DNA of 64,000 bases from Kineosporia aurantiaca JCM 3230 (GTDB lineage: Bacteria; Actinomycetota; Actinomycetes; Actinomycetales; Kineosporiaceae). The DNA is taken from NCBI GenBank assembly GCA_000719025.1, contig JODP01000009.1, positions 310,001 through 374,000 of the forward strand, read 5' to 3'. Position numbers and translations under genes: made by a program. Every line of letters begins with the position of its first letter. Positions within the stretch are counted from its first letter, which is position 1. Below the pieces are notes generated by a model. That model had not been told where the DNA came from and ran no database searches. It worked only from the letters and a program-made list of their open reading frames with translations. Positions 1-9,315 of the stretch are shown here, piece by piece.

Positions 1-328
1 GCACTGCGACGCCGCGCAGCAGCGCCTGCCGGGTGATCGGCAGCGGCACCACGTGCACGCCCTCGACCTGCTGGGCCTCGACCTGCTCCCACTCCGGCTG
101 GTAGCCGGAGATCAGCATGACCGGGATCGCCTGCTCGTCCTCCCGGAGCGAGTTGACCGTGTTCACGGCCAGGACCGGGTCGCCCACGTCGAGCACCAGC
201 ACGTCGTAGCCCTCGACCTTGGGCAGGTTCTGCGCCAGCTCGTCGGCGGAGCGCTCCTCGACCTCGTGCAGGTCGGTGAGCCGCATCCCGAGCGCGAGGG
301 AACGCGAGATGATCAGCAGTCGTGCCAT
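1..328 (-). CDS. receiver-like protein of the Tad locus (partial, 3' end outside window)
   Basis: The reading frame opens at an ATG at 328 on the minus strand, preceded by a GAGGGG-type ribosome site, and runs off the window edge, leaving about 109 residues. The start MARLLIISRSLALGMRL and the hydrophobic strand YDVLVLDVGD followed by VMLISGY resemble the beta-alpha pattern of a response-regulator receiver domain. The phosphoacceptor region is not clearly canonical. It starts eight bases after the tadC stop and is probably the next gene of the same operon. Function is inferred only from fold-like pattern and position; it could be a pilus-linked regulator or a degenerate receiver. Confidence 0.6.
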   Translation of the reverse strand, partial: MARLLIISRSLALGMRLTDLHEVEERSADELAQNLPKVEGYDVLVLDVGDPVLAVNTVNSLREDEQAIPVMLISGYQPEWEQVEAQQVEGVHVVPLPITRQALLRGVAV

Positions 329-335
329 CCGCCCC

Positions 336-1265
336 TCACATGCCTCTGAACTGTTCGAAGATCCTGATCCCGGCCGGCCCCATGACCACGATAAACAGTG
401 CCGGCAGGATGCAGAAAATCAGGGGGAAGAGAATTTTCACCGGCACCTGCTGAGCCTTCTCCTCCGCGCGCTGACTTCGCTTCACCCGCATCTCCCGGGA
501 CTGCACCCGCAGCACGTTGGCTATGGGGATGCCAAACGTATCGGCCTGGACCATCGCGGCCACAAAGATCCTGAGTTCCTCCACGTCGGTGCGATCTGCT
601 AAGGCACGCAGCGCGGGCAGCCGGCCGGTGCCCAGCTGCATCTCCTGGAGCACCCGGAAAAGCTCCTTGGCCAGCGGTCCGTCGCTGCTGCGGGCGACCT
701 GGGCGAGGGCCGCGTCGAACGCCAGGCCGGCCTCGACCGAGATGGTGAGCAGATCGATCGCGTCCGGAAGCTCCCGCCGGATCAGCTCATTCCGGTCATA
801 TCCCACCTGATACACCCAGAGCGAGGGCCCGAACCAGCCCAGAGCTGAGAGCCCGCTGAATGTGAGAACCATCCCACGTAGGCCGGCCCCGAACAGCGGC
901 GGCAGGGCCAGCCCGAGCAGCGCGCCGGTCACCAGCCCGAGCGCCTTCAGCCCGAGCACCCGGTCGACGTCCCAGCCCTTCGGGTTCCCGGCCAGGTCGA
1001 GCCGGGCCCGGATCCGCTCGATCCGCTCCTCGGTGGTCAGCCGCCGCCCGGCCCGGGCGAACCGCTCGAGCAGCGGGGCCAGGACCCGTTCGGCGAACGG
1101 CACCTCGAGCTCGGCCTGGCGCAGCGGGGCCGGCCCGGCCCGGAAGTTCTCCAGCAGGGCCCGCCGGGTGTTCGCGTCCAGCCGCTGCCGGTTGGCCAGC
1201 AGCAGCGCGGTGAACGCGCCGGTCAGCCCGAGGAAGAAGACGGCCATCCCGGTCAGCAGCAGCAT
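336..1265 (-). CDS. tadC: Tad pilus inner-membrane platform protein TadC
   Basis: 309 residues of the type II secretion F family. With TadB it forms the inner-membrane platform of a type IVc (Flp/Tad) pilus. There is one N-terminal membrane segment (about 1-20), a central hydrophobic pair (about 105-145), the conserved T2SSF motif ELPDAIDLLTISVEAGL, and a C-terminal hydrophobic segment near ILFPLIFCILPALFIVV. The ATG at 1265 overlaps the tadB stop in a TGATG arrangement, which fixes the start; a longer in-frame reading upstream is non-coding in tadB territory. It is coupled within the run cpaB-tadZ-tadA-tadB-tadC. Confidence 0.9.
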   Translation of the reverse strand: MLLLTGMAVFFLGLTGAFTALLLANRQRLDANTRRALLENFRAGPAPLRQAELEVPFAERVLAPLLERFARAGRRLTTEERIERIRARLDLAGNPKGWDVDRVLGLKALGLVTGALLGLALPPLFGAGLRGMVLTFSGLSALGWFGPSLWVYQVGYDRNELIRRELPDAIDLLTISVEAGLAFDAALAQVARSSDGPLAKELFRVLQEMQLGTGRLPALRALADRTDVEELRIFVAAMVQADTFGIPIANVLRVQSREMRVKRSQRAEEKAQQVPVKILFPLIFCILPALFIVVMGPAGIRIFEQFRGM

Positions 1266-2257
1266 CACACGTCCACCCGGATCACCTTGGACATCCAGAA
1301 GCCGCCGACGGCCAGCGCGACGATGCCGAACACCAGCAGCAGCACGCCGAGCGGGGTGCTGAACAACGGGTCGATGTACTCCGGCCGGGCCAGCATCAGG
1401 TAGATCGCGAAGACCACCGGGAGGGCGGCCAGGATGATCCCGGACAGCCGGCCCTCGGCGGACAGCGCGGCCACCTGCCGGCGCAGCCGCTCCCGTTCGC
1501 GCAGCGTCTCGGCCACCGAGTTGAGCAGCTCGGCCAGGTTCCCGCCGACCTCGCGCTGGATCCGGATGGCCATCACCACCCAGGAGAAGTCCTGGCTGCC
1601 GGTGCGTTCCGCGATCCCGTCGAGGGCGTCCTCGGCGAGCATGCCGAGCCGGGTCTCGACCAGCGCCCGGTTGAACTCCCCGCGGATCGGCGGATGCGCC
1701 TCGCGCACCACCGAATCCATCGCCTGGGGCAGCGAGTACCCCACCGCCAGGCTGCCGGCCAGCAGCTGCAGCGTGTCCGGGAGCTGGGCGAGGAACTTCG
1801 CCTCGCGCCGGGCCCGGGCGCTCAGCAGCACCCCCCAGGGCACGGTCAGGCCGATCAGCAGACCGAGGACGATCGCCACCAGCCGGCCGCGGGCGAGCAC
1901 GGTGAACAGCAGCGCGGTGCCCACCGTGGCGGTGACGTGCAGCAGCATCCACTCACCGGGGCGCAGGGTGAAACCGGCCGCCTCCAGCCGGGAGTCCAGC
2001 GCCTGGTCGACCTTGCCCTTGCGGGCGACGGTGCTCATCAGCCCGACCGCGGACCGGGTGAGCGGCCCGTCGCCCAGGCGCGAGGTCTCCTCCAGCACCT
2101 GGACGGGTTCCGGGAGGTGGGAGCGCACCGAGTAGACCGAGATCCGCCGGAGCACCTCCGACTCGTCCGGGCCGGACCCGGTGAGCGCCCCGGTGGCGAC
2201 GAAGATCAGCCCGGAGAGGGCGACGAAGAGCAGAGCCAGCCCGGCGACGAGGATCAC
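1265..2257 (-). CDS. tadB: Tad pilus inner-membrane platform protein TadB
   Basis: 330 residues of the T2SSF family and partner of TadC in the pilus platform. There is an N-terminal membrane segment, a central hydrophobic pair at about 100-135, the motif QLPDTLQLLAGSLAVGYSLPQAM, and a C-terminal hydrophobic region of two segments. The start chosen is GTG at 2257, which forms a GTGA overlap with the tadA stop; extending further would read into tadA in another frame. Its product begins VILVAGLALLFVALSG. Translation is probably coupled to tadA. Confidence 0.9.
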   Translation of the reverse strand: MILVAGLALLFVALSGLIFVATGALTGSGPDESEVLRRISVYSVRSHLPEPVQVLEETSRLGDGPLTRSAVGLMSTVARKGKVDQALDSRLEAAGFTLRPGEWMLLHVTATVGTALLFTVLARGRLVAIVLGLLIGLTVPWGVLLSARARREAKFLAQLPDTLQLLAGSLAVGYSLPQAMDSVVREAHPPIRGEFNRALVETRLGMLAEDALDGIAERTGSQDFSWVVMAIRIQREVGGNLAELLNSVAETLRERERLRRQVAALSAEGRLSGIILAALPVVFAIYLMLARPEYIDPLFSTPLGVLLLVFGIVALAVGGFWMSKVIRVDV

Positions 2258-3675
2258 CGCGCGTGCCGCCGGTAGCCGCCGAACGCCCGCAGATCGATCT
2301 GCACGCCGCTGCGGGCCGCCTTCTCCAGGAAGGCGGGCCGGATCCCGGTCCACTCCAGCCGGCCGGTGGGCACCCCGTCCGGGCCGACCGCGCCGTCGTA
2401 GGAGTACCGGAAGATGTCCTGCAGCGTGATGATGTCGCCCTCCATCCCCATCACCTCGGTCACCGCGGTCACCCGGCGCGAGCCGTCCGGGAACCGGGCC
2501 TGCTGGATGATCAGGTCGATCGCGCTGGAGACCTGCTCGCGGATCGCCTTGACCGGCAGGTCCATCCCGGCCATCAGCACCATCGTCTCCACCCGGGAGA
2601 GCACGTCGCGCGGGGTGTTGGCGTGCACCGTGCAGATCGAGCCGTCGTGGCCGACGTTCATCGCCTGGAGCATGTCCAGGGCCGCCGCGTCCCGGATCTC
2701 ACCGACGATGATCCGGTCCGGCCGCATCCGCAGCGCGTTGCGGACCAGCTGCCGGATCGAGACCTCGCCCTTGCCCTCGATGTTCGCGGGCCGTGACTCC
2801 AGCCGCAGGACGTGTTCCTGGTGCAGCTGCAGCTCGGCCGCGTCCTCGATGGTGACCACCCGGTCGGTCTCCGGGATGAAGCCCGACAGGACGTTCAGGG
2901 TGGTCGTCTTGCCCGCCCCGGTACCCCCGCTGACCAGGATGTTCAAACGTCCGCGAACACAGGCGGCGAGGACGTCGGCGACCGCCCGGGACAGCGTCCC
3001 CAACTGGATCAGGTCGTCCACCTCGAAGGGATCGGCGGCGAACTTCCGGATCGTCAGCAGCGACCCGTCGACCGCCAGCGGCGGGATGATCGCGTTCACC
3101 CGGCTGCCGTCGTGCAGCCGCGCGTCCACCATCGGGCTGGCCTCGTCGACCCGCCGCCCGACCCGGCCGACGATCTTGTCGATCGTCCGCCGCAGGTGCG
3201 CCTCGTCCGCGAACCGGCCGTCCACGGCGTGCAGCCGGCCCCGCCGCTCCACGTAGATCTGGTCCGGCCCGTTGACCATGATCTCGGTGATCTCCGGGTC
3301 GCGCAGGTACGGCTCGACCGGCCCGTAGCCGAGGATGTCGTCGGCGATCTCCTGGGCGATCCGGCTCCGGTCGGTGACCGTCAGCGGCACCTGGTCGGCC
3401 TGCAGCACCTCCTGCAGCGTGTGCCGGACCCGTTGTTCCAGCTCGGCCTGGCTGAGCCGGGAGTCGTAGAGCTTGGGCCCGAGGCTCTCCAGCAGGGTCT
3501 GGTGCACCGTGCGGCGCAGATCGGCGAACGGGTCGGTCGGCGGTGCGTTGCGGCGCCGGCTCTTCGGGCCGATTGAGGACGCCTGGGGCTGGGTGCCGTG
3601 GCCACCGGACCGCGAGAGGTCGCCGTAGTTCCCGCGTTCCAGCCGGGCCTGGGCGAGCCGGTCGGCCAGGCTCAT
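2254..3675 (-). CDS. tadA: Tad pilus secretion ATPase TadA (CpaF family)
   Basis: 473 residues; the hexameric ATPase that powers assembly and possibly retraction of Flp pili. The Walker A GGTGAGKT lies at about 250-257. Downstream are an Asp-box (VVTIEDAAELQL), the Walker B-type segment RIIVGEIRDAAALDML and the His-box HDGSICTVHAN. Residues about 20-50 are a basic, Gly/Ser-rich linker, common in actinobacterial members. The ATG at 3675 overlaps the tadZ stop as ATGA, which rules out the much longer open frame upstream. Start and end overlaps show a tightly coupled operon. Confidence 0.95.
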   Translation of the reverse strand: MSLADRLAQARLERGNYGDLSRSGGHGTQPQASSIGPKSRRRNAPPTDPFADLRRTVHQTLLESLGPKLYDSRLSQAELEQRVRHTLQEVLQADQVPLTVTDRSRIAQEIADDILGYGPVEPYLRDPEITEIMVNGPDQIYVERRGRLHAVDGRFADEAHLRRTIDKIVGRVGRRVDEASPMVDARLHDGSRVNAIIPPLAVDGSLLTIRKFAADPFEVDDLIQLGTLSRAVADVLAACVRGRLNILVSGGTGAGKTTTLNVLSGFIPETDRVVTIEDAAELQLHQEHVLRLESRPANIEGKGEVSIRQLVRNALRMRPDRIIVGEIRDAAALDMLQAMNVGHDGSICTVHANTPRDVLSRVETMVLMAGMDLPVKAIREQVSSAIDLIIQQARFPDGSRRVTAVTEVMGMEGDIITLQDIFRYSYDGAVGPDGVPTGRLEWTGIRPAFLEKAARSGVQIDLRAFGGYRRHAR

Positions 3676-4862
3676 CGCCGGAACCGCCGCTTGCGCACGG
3701 TCCGGCGGCGGGTGGCGATCTGCTCCGGGCTCAGCCCGATGCCGATCACCTCGTCCTGCGCGAACTGCGCGATCGCCTGGCTGACCGGGTGTTTCGGGTC
3801 GTCCTGGACGATCGGCACGCCCCGGTTGACCGAGGCCGGCACGTCCCGCGAGCTCGGGATCTGCCCGGCCAGCGGCATCACCGCGGTCTTCTCCACCTCG
3901 GCGTGACTGATCCCGACCCGGGAGTCCGAGCGGTTCAGCACCAGGCGCAGCCGGTCGCGCGGGTAGCCGAGCTCGATCAGCGTCTCCACGGTGATCTTCA
4001 GCGTCTTCAGCGCGGGCACGTCCGGGGTGACGATCAGGGTGATCAGGTCGGAGACGTCGAGCGCGGCCATCACCTGGTCGTCGAACGCCCCGGCGGTGTC
4101 GACCACGATGTAGTCGAACTCGTCCCGCAGCACGTCCAGCAGGTGGGCGATGAGCTTGGGCTCGATCGCCTCGGCGGTGCTCGGTTCGGTGGGCGCGACG
4201 ATCGCGCTGAGCCCGGCGGAGTGCTGGGTGAGCATGGCCGCGACCGCGGAGGAGTCGATCTCGCCGCCCAGCGGCACCGCGTCGGCGATGGTGTGCGCCG
4301 GGAACAGCTGCATCGCGATCGCCACGTCGCCGAACGCCAGGTCGAGGTCGACGATGCAGACCTGGCGGTGCCCCCGATCGGCCAGGGTGGCCGCGAGATT
4401 CACCGCCAGCATGGTCTTCCCGGAGCCGCCCTTGGCCGCGAACATGGTCAGCACCCGGCCCCGCCGGGCCGGAGCCGGCGCCACGGGCTCGGCCGGGACC
4501 TCGCGCACCGGGGCCCGGTTCAGGCTGCGTTTCAGCTCGGCCCGCAGCTGCGGGGTGTCCCGATGGTCGACGACGGCCGACATCCGGGTGCGCAGCGCCT
4601 CCTGCAGCACCGGGGTGGTGATCTCCCGCCGCACCAGGATCACGTCCAGCCCCGGGCGGTGCGAGCGGACGAAGTGCGCCACGTCGAACGCCTCGCGCTC
4701 CTCCACGTCCGGCCCGAGCACCAGGGTGTCCTCGTCGGTGATTTCGGCGAAGTGCCCGCGCAGGTCGATCACGTCGCTGAAGACCGCGCCCACGCCGCCG
4801 GTCTCGGCGCACAGCGCGGCGCCGACCGGCCGGTGCGGGTCGAAGAAGATCGGCGTGCCCAT
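3672..4862 (-). CDS. tadZ: Tad pilus localisation ATPase TadZ (CpaE-like, ParA/MinD family)
   Basis: 396 residues. An N-terminal atypical receiver-like domain (about 1-115), containing VLGPDV and VILVRREI strands, is followed by a Pro/Ala linker and a MinD-type ATPase domain with the deviant Walker A KGGSGKT at about 144-150. Further motifs are CIVDLDLAFGD and YIVVDTAGAFDD. TadZ/CpaE proteins localise the pilus machine at the cell pole or membrane. The ATG at 4862 overlaps the cpaB stop (TGATG). The C terminus is rich in Arg. Confidence 0.88.
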   Translation of the reverse strand: MGTPIFFDPHRPVGAALCAETGGVGAVFSDVIDLRGHFAEITDEDTLVLGPDVEEREAFDVAHFVRSHRPGLDVILVRREITTPVLQEALRTRMSAVVDHRDTPQLRAELKRSLNRAPVREVPAEPVAPAPARRGRVLTMFAAKGGSGKTMLAVNLAATLADRGHRQVCIVDLDLAFGDVAIAMQLFPAHTIADAVPLGGEIDSSAVAAMLTQHSAGLSAIVAPTEPSTAEAIEPKLIAHLLDVLRDEFDYIVVDTAGAFDDQVMAALDVSDLITLIVTPDVPALKTLKITVETLIELGYPRDRLRLVLNRSDSRVGISHAEVEKTAVMPLAGQIPSSRDVPASVNRGVPIVQDDPKHPVSQAIAQFAQDEVIGIGLSPEQIATRRRTVRKRRFRR

Positions 4863-5539
4863 CAGCCGTCCGTCACGTCGACGCTGGGGATCACCGTGAA
4901 GTACATCGGCACCTGCTTCACCTGGGCATCGATCAGCTTCTGGGCGACCTCCGGCGGGACCGAGAGGCCGACCAGCGCCGCCGGCACCCCGGAGGAGCCG
5001 ACCGGGTTCTTGCCGTCCGGCCCGTCCCCGCCCGCGGCCACCACGGTGCCCCCGATCGTGATGACCCGGGCCTCGCCCACCAGGGGTTTCATGGTCTTGC
5101 CCTGCATGGTGAAGATCCGCACCCAGGAACCGGCCCCGAGCAGACCGGCCGCCCGCTCCGGATCCTCCAGCTGGACGTTGATCCCGAGTTCGCCCTTCTG
5201 GATCGCGCCGTCCTCGATCTCGGCGCCGGCCTCGGTCAGCTCGCGCTCGTCGATCGCGGTGCCGGCCAGGATCTTTGCGGTGGCGCGCCGGCTGATCGCG
5301 CTGTCCAGGTCGGTGACCGTGGTGGCGAGCTGGTCGCGGGCCCGGAGCCGCACGGTGTTCAGGTCGCCCCGGGTGATCTTGTCGCCCTGCTCGATGTCGT
5401 GCCGGGCCACCACATAGGTCCCGACCGCCTCGTTCTGCGTGGCCCGGCTGTCGGCCTGCCGGACGTAGAGCGCGACGATCGCGGTGCCGACCGCGGCGAG
5501 CAGGACGGAAGTGATCAGGAGAAGCGTGCGTCGTCCCAT
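4862..5539 (-). CDS. cpaB: Flp pilus assembly protein CpaB/RcpC (SAF domain)
   Basis: 225 residues. The N-terminal membrane segment (RTLLLITSVLLAAVGTAIVAL) is followed by a SAF domain with the typical stretch VVARHDIEQGDKITRGDL at about 43-60, then an RcpC-type region ending in VPMYFTVIPSVDV. In Tad systems this periplasmic/exported protein is associated with the pilus secretion channel. A gap of about 114 bp upstream, after the next gene, could hold a promoter for the cpaB-tadZABC run, although no convincing -35/-10 was identified. Confidence 0.85.
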   Translation of the reverse strand: MGRRTLLLITSVLLAAVGTAIVALYVRQADSRATQNEAVGTYVVARHDIEQGDKITRGDLNTVRLRARDQLATTVTDLDSAISRRATAKILAGTAIDERELTEAGAEIEDGAIQKGELGINVQLEDPERAAGLLGAGSWVRIFTMQGKTMKPLVGEARVITIGGTVVAAGGDGPDGKNPVGSSGVPAALVGLSVPPEVAQKLIDAQVKQVPMYFTVIPSVDVTDG

Positions 5540-5653
5540 TCCTGCCCGTCCGCCGTTCTTGGTGAAATCCCGTTCTGGCCCTCGGCCAGGATCGCATTCT
5601 GTCGCATACCGACGGCGCAGCGTGGCCGTTGTTACGAGATCGATGTCCGGGAA

Positions 5654-7282
5654 TTACCCGCGGCTACCGGCTAAATCGGGCATTAACACGGCTTCTTTGG
5701 GCATATCGGATCCGAGGAACGGACCGACGGTGCCGGAGCCCGACACCACTGCGGGGAGGTAGCCCGGATCGATCACGTACCCCTGGAACCCCACCAGCCG
5801 CCCGTCTTTCCAGAGCAACCCGCGGTTCGGGGAATCCCCGTCGATCCAGACATATCGGAAAGAAGTTACCGATAGCCCGTTCTCGTCGTCCGCCGAGGCC
5901 GGATCGACTACCGGCAGCACGGCCAGGCGGTGACTGCGCACGGCCGCCGCGGTGATCCAGCCCCGGTTGCCCGGCTGGGCCGCCCGGCCCTGGCCGAGCA
6001 GGGCCCGCAGGGACTGCCCGGTGCTGCCCGCGTACTGCGGGTCGAGCAGGTGGGCGCTGTCGAACAGGCTGGTCGCGTCTACCGAGTAACCGTTCACGCT
6101 CAGCGTGCCGTGGCCGGTGTCACCGATCAGCCGACCCGGCTGATTGCCCGCCGGTTTCAGGAACCCGTTGGTCAGTGCGTCCGAGAAGCCGCCGGAGGAG
6201 CCGGGGTTCAGCAGGCCGAGGAAGCCGGTGGCGAGCGGCCCGGAGCGGATGCTCTGTTCCAGCGTGGTTCCCAGCCGAAGAAAGCCCCGGCCGGCCGAGG
6301 GCTGATCGCAGGCGTCGTCGGAGGGCGGATCTGCGACCGGCGGGGTGCCGGAGTAGCTGAGGTGAATGATGTTGGTGGTGAAGGAGCTGGACGACGAAGG
6401 GCTCAGGCGTCCCGTCGCCCACACCTCCACCCGGGATCCGGCCGTTCCGGGCGGAAGGCTGACCCGGTAGCTGTTCCAGCCCACCCGCTCACTGTGCAGG
6501 GGCTGCTCGGTGCCGTCCGGCGTCCTCAGGCGGAAGGAGGCGTTCCACACCGGCCACCAGAAGCCGGAGGGGGTGATGGAGAACATGGCCCGGGCGCCGG
6601 CCAGCGGAAGCCCTTCTGGGAATGATGAGTTCAGCGTGAGCCGAGGGGAGCCTGGGGTTGCGGAGGTGGCGGTCCGGGGGGTGGCGATGTGCACCTGATC
6701 GGTGTCGACCACGCAGAACCGGCCGGCGATCAGGTCGTCCGGGGTGAGGGCGAAGGGCAGCAGGCCGGAGCCGAGCGGGGTGCCGATCCGGGCGGTGGCC
6801 GACTTCCGGATCTGGGCCGAGCTGAACCCGATCGCCCCGGCCAGGCCGAACTGGACGGTGGAGGGCGGAAGCACCACCCGCAGCGCCTGACTCGGGGTGG
6901 ACAGGTTGCTCACCGCGTCGGCCCGGCTGACCAGACCGTCGGAATCGCCGTCCTTGAAGAAGGTGATCTCGCCGTTGGCCGGGTTTCCATCGGTCCAGGC
7001 CGCCGCCGAAGGGGCCGGGCAAAGGTCTTCCGGCGCCTCCTTCCGGGCGCAGACCGCGTTCAGCATCGTGGTCACCTGATCCAGGGCGCCCTCCGGCTCA
7101 CCGATGGTGGGCAGCCCCTTCGCCCCGGCCAGGGCCAGCCGGTCGGCCAGCGACTGCAGATCGTTCTGCCGCAGGTAGGCCTGACCGAGATCGACCGCCA
7201 GGGCGGCGATGCCGAGCAGGAAGGTGGAGATGGCCAGCGTCATCACGATCGCCACCACCCCGGCCTCGTTCCGATGGCGCAC
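5654..7282 (-). CDS. Tad-domain pilus assembly protein (TadG-like)
   Basis: 542 residues. The N terminus has the short basic leader and hydrophobic helix of the putative Flp pilus-assembly TadE/G-like domain (GVVAIVMTLAISTFLLGIAALAVDLG), followed by QNDLQSLADRLALAGA, the usual helix of this family. The rest is a large secreted, Ser/Gly/Pro-rich region with no domain I can name. It probably acts as a minor pilin or pilus-associated exported protein. It starts three bases after the tadE stop on the same strand. Confidence 0.75.
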   Translation of the reverse strand: MRHRNEAGVVAIVMTLAISTFLLGIAALAVDLGQAYLRQNDLQSLADRLALAGAKGLPTIGEPEGALDQVTTMLNAVCARKEAPEDLCPAPSAAAWTDGNPANGEITFFKDGDSDGLVSRADAVSNLSTPSQALRVVLPPSTVQFGLAGAIGFSSAQIRKSATARIGTPLGSGLLPFALTPDDLIAGRFCVVDTDQVHIATPRTATSATPGSPRLTLNSSFPEGLPLAGARAMFSITPSGFWWPVWNASFRLRTPDGTEQPLHSERVGWNSYRVSLPPGTAGSRVEVWATGRLSPSSSSSFTTNIIHLSYSGTPPVADPPSDDACDQPSAGRGFLRLGTTLEQSIRSGPLATGFLGLLNPGSSGGFSDALTNGFLKPAGNQPGRLIGDTGHGTLSVNGYSVDATSLFDSAHLLDPQYAGSTGQSLRALLGQGRAAQPGNRGWITAAAVRSHRLAVLPVVDPASADDENGLSVTSFRYVWIDGDSPNRGLLWKDGRLVGFQGYVIDPGYLPAVVSGSGTVGPFLGSDMPKEAVLMPDLAGSRG

Positions 7283-7285
7283 GGC

Positions 7286-7753
7286 TCAGTTCCGGTTCAG
7301 GAGGGCGAAGTCGCAACCGGTCAGCCCGCCGCTGAGCACGCTCTGGATGGTCGTGGTGGAGCTGCGGGTGATCGTGCTGGGGAACGGCACCAGCGGGATG
7401 CCGATGTCGAACGGCTTGTAGGTCGCGGTGATCCGGACCTGGCCGAGGATCCGCTCCGGGGTCTGGGTGACGCTGCGGTCGGCACCCAGCCACTGGAGTT
7501 TCGCGTTCGCCACGTCCTCCGGGCTGAGCCCGGTGTCGCTGACCGCCGAGCCCAGCAGCTGGTCGAAGGCGGTGCAGTCGGTGATCCCGGTGGACGCCGT
7601 CCGGCTCGCCTCGTTCAGCGCGGCACTGAACGACTGGAGCTGGAACAGCCCGTACCCGTACTGGATCACGCCGAACAGGAAGAGCAGGAGGACGGGCAGG
7701 ATCAGGGCGAACTCGAGGGCCACCGCGCCGTCCTCGGTCCGTTCCAGGCGCAC
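7286..7753 (-). CDS. tadE: TadE-like pseudopilin
   Basis: 155 residues. It opens with MRLERTEDGAVALEFALILP, the conserved Glu-containing TadE N-terminal signature in front of a hydrophobic helix (VLLLFLFGVIQYGYGLFQ). Such proteins are processed by the prepilin peptidase and act as minor pilins. The rest carries two cysteines (ITDCTAFD and LTGCDFAL) that may form a disulfide outside the cell. It is the first gene of the pilin-like pair in this direction. No separate major Flp pilin gene was found in the window. Confidence 0.85.
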   Translation of the reverse strand: MRLERTEDGAVALEFALILPVLLLFLFGVIQYGYGLFQLQSFSAALNEASRTASTGITDCTAFDQLLGSAVSDTGLSPEDVANAKLQWLGADRSVTQTPERILGQVRITATYKPFDIGIPLVPFPSTITRSSTTTIQSVLSGGLTGCDFALLNRN

Positions 7754-7821
7754 TTCGGCCCTCCTTCTGGGATCTTACTCTCCGCAGTCCCCCGATCCCG
7801 GACAGTCTGCACCATCCGGGG

Positions 7822-9315
7822 TCAGGCCGGTGCGGAAACCGTGCTGAGCGCTCGCGAACGCAGCTCCTCGTCCTGCGCCCACTCCCGCAGCGCGCGCAGG
7901 ATCCGGCGCAGGCCGAGCACGGTGACGGCAATGGTCAGGCCGATTCCGGCCGGAGCCATACCGGGTCGGGCGCAGAGCGAGAAGAAGACCCCGACGGTGG
8001 TGGTGCGCACGGCCAGGGTGGCGGCGTACCGGGCCATCGCCAGCGGCGGGGCGGGTTGGTCGCGGGTTTCGCGGAGACCTGCCGGGTAGGGGTGACGCAC
8101 CGACCAGAGCGCGCAGAGGCCGGTAACTTGCGTGGTGGTGGCAATGACGGCACCGGCCAGGGCGATCACCTCGGCCGCGCCGGCCGGGGCGGGCGCCCGC
8201 AGGGCTCCGAGCGCGGCGACCAGCGTGGCGGCGAACAGGCAGACCTCGGCGGTCACCAGGATCTGGGCCAGCAGCATGGTTCTCGGGGCGCCGGGCAGGC
8301 TCTCCCGCCAGATCGCGCCGGTGCCGTCGAGGGCGAGCGCGTTCACCCCGAACAGCAGCCCGGCGCCGGAGGCGGCCAGGCTGGGCAGCAGTACCAGCAT
8401 CGGCCAGTCCAGCCCGGCGACCAGCGCAGCCAGAGCGGGAGCGGCGGTCAGGGCGATCATGCCGCGGCGCAGCGGCGGGGCCCGCCAGACTCCGGCCCGG
8501 TCGATCCGAAGGGCGGCGCCGAGCGAGGTCCGGGCGTCGGGGCGGACCCGGACGATGCGCGTCTCGATCCGGGTGCGGTCGCGTTCCGGGCGTTGCAGCG
8601 CGGCCGCGCAGAGCCGGCGCCCGGCGAGGAATCCGAGCCCGGTCGCCGCGATCAGCCCGACCCCAAGTTCGAGGGTCGCGGTCAGATCGCCGGACCCGGC
8701 CCGGACCGCCCGGACCAGCAGGGGCACGGTCGGCGCGGAGTCCAGCACGTCGGTCATCCGCCCGGTCAGCACCAGCGTCACCAGGGTGGCCGCGACCGCC
8801 GCGAAACCGCCGCGCACCAGCCCGATCCCGATCCGCCCGGTGCGGGCCAGCTCGACCAGCCAGCCCATGGCCTGGGCGGCCACGGTGACCGTGACGATCC
8901 AGCCCAGGGTGGCCAGCACGGTGGCGACGGCCGGCCCCGCGGCCGGGCCGAAGGCCCAGGCGGTGGCGGTGACCAGGGCCAGGCTCTGCAGGATCCAGGC
9001 CACGTTCAGCGGCGCCAGCAGGAGGGCGCCCAGATGCTCGGCCGCTGGGCTGACGCAGAACGCGACGGTCTGACTGCGGGGGAGGAGAGTGCGCGGCCCG
9101 TTCCCGGCGGTGGCCAGAAAGGTGGTCGCCGCAAAACCCAGCCAGGCGCTTGGAAGCAGCAGAGAAGCGTCCTCACGCCCACCAGAAGGCAACCACAGCC
9201 CCACGATGACCGACGTACCCAAGGCGCCCACGAACGTCCATAGTCCAAAGAGCCATCGCTGAGACGAAAAGGCGACCAAGGCGCGTACTTCGGCAACTGG
9301 ACCCGCGAAAGTCAT
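7822..9315 (-). CDS. multi-pass membrane protein, probable ABC exporter permease
   Basis: 497 residues, very rich in Ala, Leu, Val and Gly, with roughly ten to twelve predicted membrane helices in two halves, separated by a charged segment near residues 235-260 (RPERDRTRIETRIVRVRP). It overlaps the ABC ATPase stop by ATGA and is therefore its likely membrane partner. I do not recognise a named permease family, so the substrate is unknown. A 69-bp gap separates it from tadE, so it could be co-transcribed with the Tad genes, but no functional link is evident. Confidence 0.7.
   Translation of the reverse strand: MTFAGPVAEVRALVAFSSQRWLFGLWTFVGALGTSVIVGLWLPSGGREDASLLLPSAWLGFAATTFLATAGNGPRTLLPRSQTVAFCVSPAAEHLGALLLAPLNVAWILQSLALVTATAWAFGPAAGPAVATVLATLGWIVTVTVAAQAMGWLVELARTGRIGIGLVRGGFAAVAATLVTLVLTGRMTDVLDSAPTVPLLVRAVRAGSGDLTATLELGVGLIAATGLGFLAGRRLCAAALQRPERDRTRIETRIVRVRPDARTSLGAALRIDRAGVWRAPPLRRGMIALTAAPALAALVAGLDWPMLVLLPSLAASGAGLLFGVNALALDGTGAIWRESLPGAPRTMLLAQILVTAEVCLFAATLVAALGALRAPAPAGAAEVIALAGAVIATTTQVTGLCALWSVRHPYPAGLRETRDQPAPPLAMARYAATLAVRTTTVGVFFSLCARPGMAPAGIGLTIAVTVLGLRRILRALREWAQDEELRSRALSTVSAPA

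Noticed and set aside
2254..4812. 852-codon version of the TadA ATPase
   Set aside because: The extra N-terminal part overlaps tadZ in another frame; the ATGA overlap at 3675 gives the proper start.
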